Source: Ferrimicrobium sp.
Lineage (GTDB): Bacteria > Actinomycetota > Acidimicrobiia > Acidimicrobiales > Acidimicrobiaceae
Direction: 5' to 3'
Length of the DNA stretch: 64,000 nucleotides
Assembly: GCA_022690815.1 (NCBI GenBank)
Contig: JALCZJ010000011.1
Location: forward strand, 1-64,000
The notes under the pieces are model-generated. The model was not told the DNA's origin and did not search any database. It saw nothing but the letters and a program-made list of their open reading frames with translations. This document shows, piece by piece, positions 62,403 through 64,000 of the stretch; the stretch's first letter is position 1, and each line of letters begins with the position of its first letter. A program made the position numbers and the translations under genes.

Positions 62403-63542
62403 CTACGATACCGTGAGTCCGAGCGACCGTGCGATCACAAGACGTTGCACCTCTGATGTCCCTTCACCAATCTCGAGTATCTTGGCATCACGGTAGTAGC
62501 GGGCAACCGGTGACTCTTCAATAAAGCCGGCCCCACCGAAAATCTGGGTTGCTTCCCTCGCAATGGAGACGGCGGCCTCGGTCGCGTACAGCTTGGCCAC
62601 CGCTGCCTCACGTTTAAACGGCTGTCCGTGGTCCTTGAGCCACGCCGCCCGATAGACCAGGAGTCGCGACGCCTCGACAGCGACCTCCATGTCAGCGCAT
62701 TTAAAGGAGATTGCTTGGTAGCGAGAGATCGGGCCCCCAAAGGCATTTCGACTGGCCGCATAGGCCAGCGACTCACGTAAGCAAGCCTCCGCGAGCCCGA
62801 GTGCCAAGGCTGCAATCGAAATACGGCCATCATCAAGAATCGCCAGGAACTGAGCAAAGCCTCGCCCTGGCTCCCCAAGCAGGGCATCGGGGCCCACTTC
62901 GACATCCACAAGACTCAAAGGATGGGTGTCCGAGGCGTGCCAGCCCAATTTCTTATAGGCAGGTTCAACGGTGAATCCCGGCGTTCCCGTCGGGATGATA
63001 AAGCTCGACACACCATCGTCACCGCGAGCCGTTACCGTCACTAGTGACGTTATCTCGGTCCCAGAGTTGGTGATGTAGGCCTTCGATCCATTGATCCGGA
63101 ACTGGTCGCCAATGCGCTCGACTTTGGTTCTCGTCGCGCCAGCGTCAGAACCGCCATCGGGTTCGGTCAAACCAAAGCCACCGAGAGCGGTACCAGCGCA
63201 GAGATCAGGCAGCCATCGCTGCTTTTGAGCCTCGTTACCAAACTGGTAAATCGGATTCGCACCAAGACCCACGCCAGCCGACAGGGTAATCGAGAGCGAA
63301 GAATCTCCTTTCGCAAGCTCCTCCACGGCGATACACAATGAGGTGAAGTCTCCTCCCCCACCTCCGTAGGTCTCCGGAAAGACCATGCCGAATAGGCCGA
63401 GTTCGCCCATTGCTCGCACCTGGTTGAGTGGAAACTCGCCTCGCTCATCCCAATCACGCGCATTCGGCATCACCTCAGCATCGACAAAGTCGGCGACGAC
63501 CTTGCGAAGCGCCTCGTGTTCCTCACTAAATTCCACTGACAT
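62403..63542 (-). CDS. acyl-CoA dehydrogenase
   Basis: 379 residues, short-/medium-chain FAD-dependent type. Motifs: GLTEPDGGSDAGATRT near residue 130 (FAD/substrate), FRINGSKAYITNSGTE, RNAFGGPISRYQAISFKCADM, and the C-terminal catalytic glutamate in ILEIGEGTSEVQR near 363. It oxidises an acyl-CoA in fatty-acid or branched-chain degradation. GAGGAGAGG precedes the ATG. It is placed directly ahead of the dTDP-rhamnose genes, an odd partner for them; an electron-transfer flavoprotein gene is not nearby. Confidence 0.92.
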   Translation of the reverse strand: MSVEFSEEHEALRKVVADFVDAEVMPNARDWDERGEFPLNQVRAMGELGLFGMVFPETYGGGGGDFTSLCIAVEELAKGDSSLSITLSAGVGLGANPIYQFGNEAQKQRWLPDLCAGTALGGFGLTEPDGGSDAGATRTKVERIGDQFRINGSKAYITNSGTEITSLVTVTARGDDGVSSFIIPTGTPGFTVEPAYKKLGWHASDTHPLSLVDVEVGPDALLGEPGRGFAQFLAILDDGRISIAALALGLAEACLRESLAYAASRNAFGGPISRYQAISFKCADMEVAVEASRLLVYRAAWLKDHGQPFKREAAVAKLYATEAAVSIAREATQIFGGAGFIEESPVARYYRDAKILEIGEGTSEVQRLVIARSLGLTVS

Positions 63543-64000
63543 AGACCTCTCCTCTTCCTCTCCGTGTAGTGATCAGCTGCCACCCTGTTCGGGGCAACCT
63601 TGCTCATCGTTCACGAACTCACCCCAACCGAGCTATCTCTAATCGTGCCAGAGTTGGTACGATCCTCGGCTGATTCCTTCCGTCACCCTAACGCATGCTC
63701 GGCTATCACACTCCGCTAGCCATTACGACCAACCCTGATCACCTGCCAAACGATCGGCCCCTTCTCCTGACCGAACCTGCAAACCCATCCAACTCAAGGC
63801 TAGGATACTGACCAGGGGATGCCAACTTCTCGATCGCTCGATGCGAATCTCCTCATTCAAGGGACTCAAGCGGCGCGATCGTGGCTACTGCGTTCATCGA
63901 TGCCAGGCGCACACCGCACGAGCAGAAATCAGCCACCAAGGGCGGCTGACTATCGGACATCAAAGGGCTGAGCGGCGCTGGAGCCAGCGTCGACCAGCAA
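63543..64000. other. window edge, upstream of acyl-CoA dehydrogenase
   Basis: 458 bp with no firmly supported gene. It must contain the promoter of the minus-strand acyl-CoA dehydrogenase. On the plus strand an ATG at 63841 opens a frame running off the edge (MRISSFKGLKRRDRGYCVHR...). It is basic with two nearby cysteines, but has no clear ribosome site. A TAGGAT box at about 63801 might be a -10 element. Nothing else was recognised. Confidence 0.3.

Overview
The window looks like a chromosomal segment of an actinobacterium, most likely of the class Acidimicrobiia (Ferrimicrobium/Acidimicrobium type). This is inferred from gene content, not from a search. The markers are a class II DAHP synthase, the block tig-clpP-clpX-folC-ndk-mreBCD-mrdA-rne-rplU-rpmA-obgE-proB-proA, coenzyme F420 genes (cofD, cofE), a secreted protein built of YWMVAADGG-type repeats, many GTG/TTG starts, and tight ATGA/GTGA/TGATG gene overlaps.

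Layout. 1-0.7 kb: frameshifted IS630-like transposase remnant and tRNA-Arg(UCU). 0.8-10.1 kb: an aerobic benzoate module on the plus strand: MFS transporter, BoxR-type regulator (HTH plus shikimate-kinase fold), benzoate-CoA ligase, alpha/beta hydrolase, then boxC, boxB and boxA (benzoyl-CoA epoxidation and ring opening). boxD is not in the window. Three copies of a 14-bp element lie in front of the ligase and of boxC and are the probable BoxR operators. 10.2-17.7 kb: class II DAHP synthase, nadD, a small unknown gene, rsfS, a YgfB/YecA-like protein, an FAH-family hydrolase and a secreted repeat protein. 17.7-36.9 kb: a long minus-strand housekeeping block (VWA/MoxR pair, proA, proB, obgE, rpmA, rplU, rne, mrdA, mreD, mreC, mreB, ndk, folC, clpX, clpP, tig, CsoR-like regulator), followed by tRNA-Gly and tRNA-Pro. 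37.4-45.0 kb: DedA, RecB-like nuclease, PAP2 phosphatase, DsbA-like protein, GalT-like transferase, GAF histidine kinase, ZapE ATPase, RibD-C reductase, unknown gene. 45.1-63.5 kb: cell-surface glycan region on the minus strand (DUF5719-like protein, large membrane GT2, GDP-sugar reductase, three GT4 enzymes, epimerase, NDP-sugar pyrophosphorylase, rhamnosyltransferase-like GT2, rfbD, rfbB, rfbA, acyl-CoA dehydrogenase). The F420 pair cofD-cofE is inserted on the opposite strand.

How the parts work together. Benzoate would be imported, activated to benzoyl-CoA, epoxidised by BoxAB and hydrolysed by BoxC, with transcription controlled by benzoyl-CoA through the regulator. The minus-strand block couples cell-wall elongation (MreBCD/PBP2), RNA turnover, ribosome assembly (L21, L27, Obg), proline synthesis and proteostasis. 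The 3' third supplies nucleotide sugars and glycosyltransferases for a rhamnose-containing envelope polymer.

Most noteworthy for follow-up: (1) the three related operator elements in the box module; (2) a roughly 400-nt untranslated region in front of obgE that ends in a strong intrinsic terminator with a mutually exclusive upstream pairing partner, resembling an undescribed attenuator or riboregulator; (3) a GT4 gene whose perfect Shine-Dalgarno points at GTC/ATC instead of a normal start codon; (4) signs that the nadD-rsfS segment is inverted relative to obgE-proBA.
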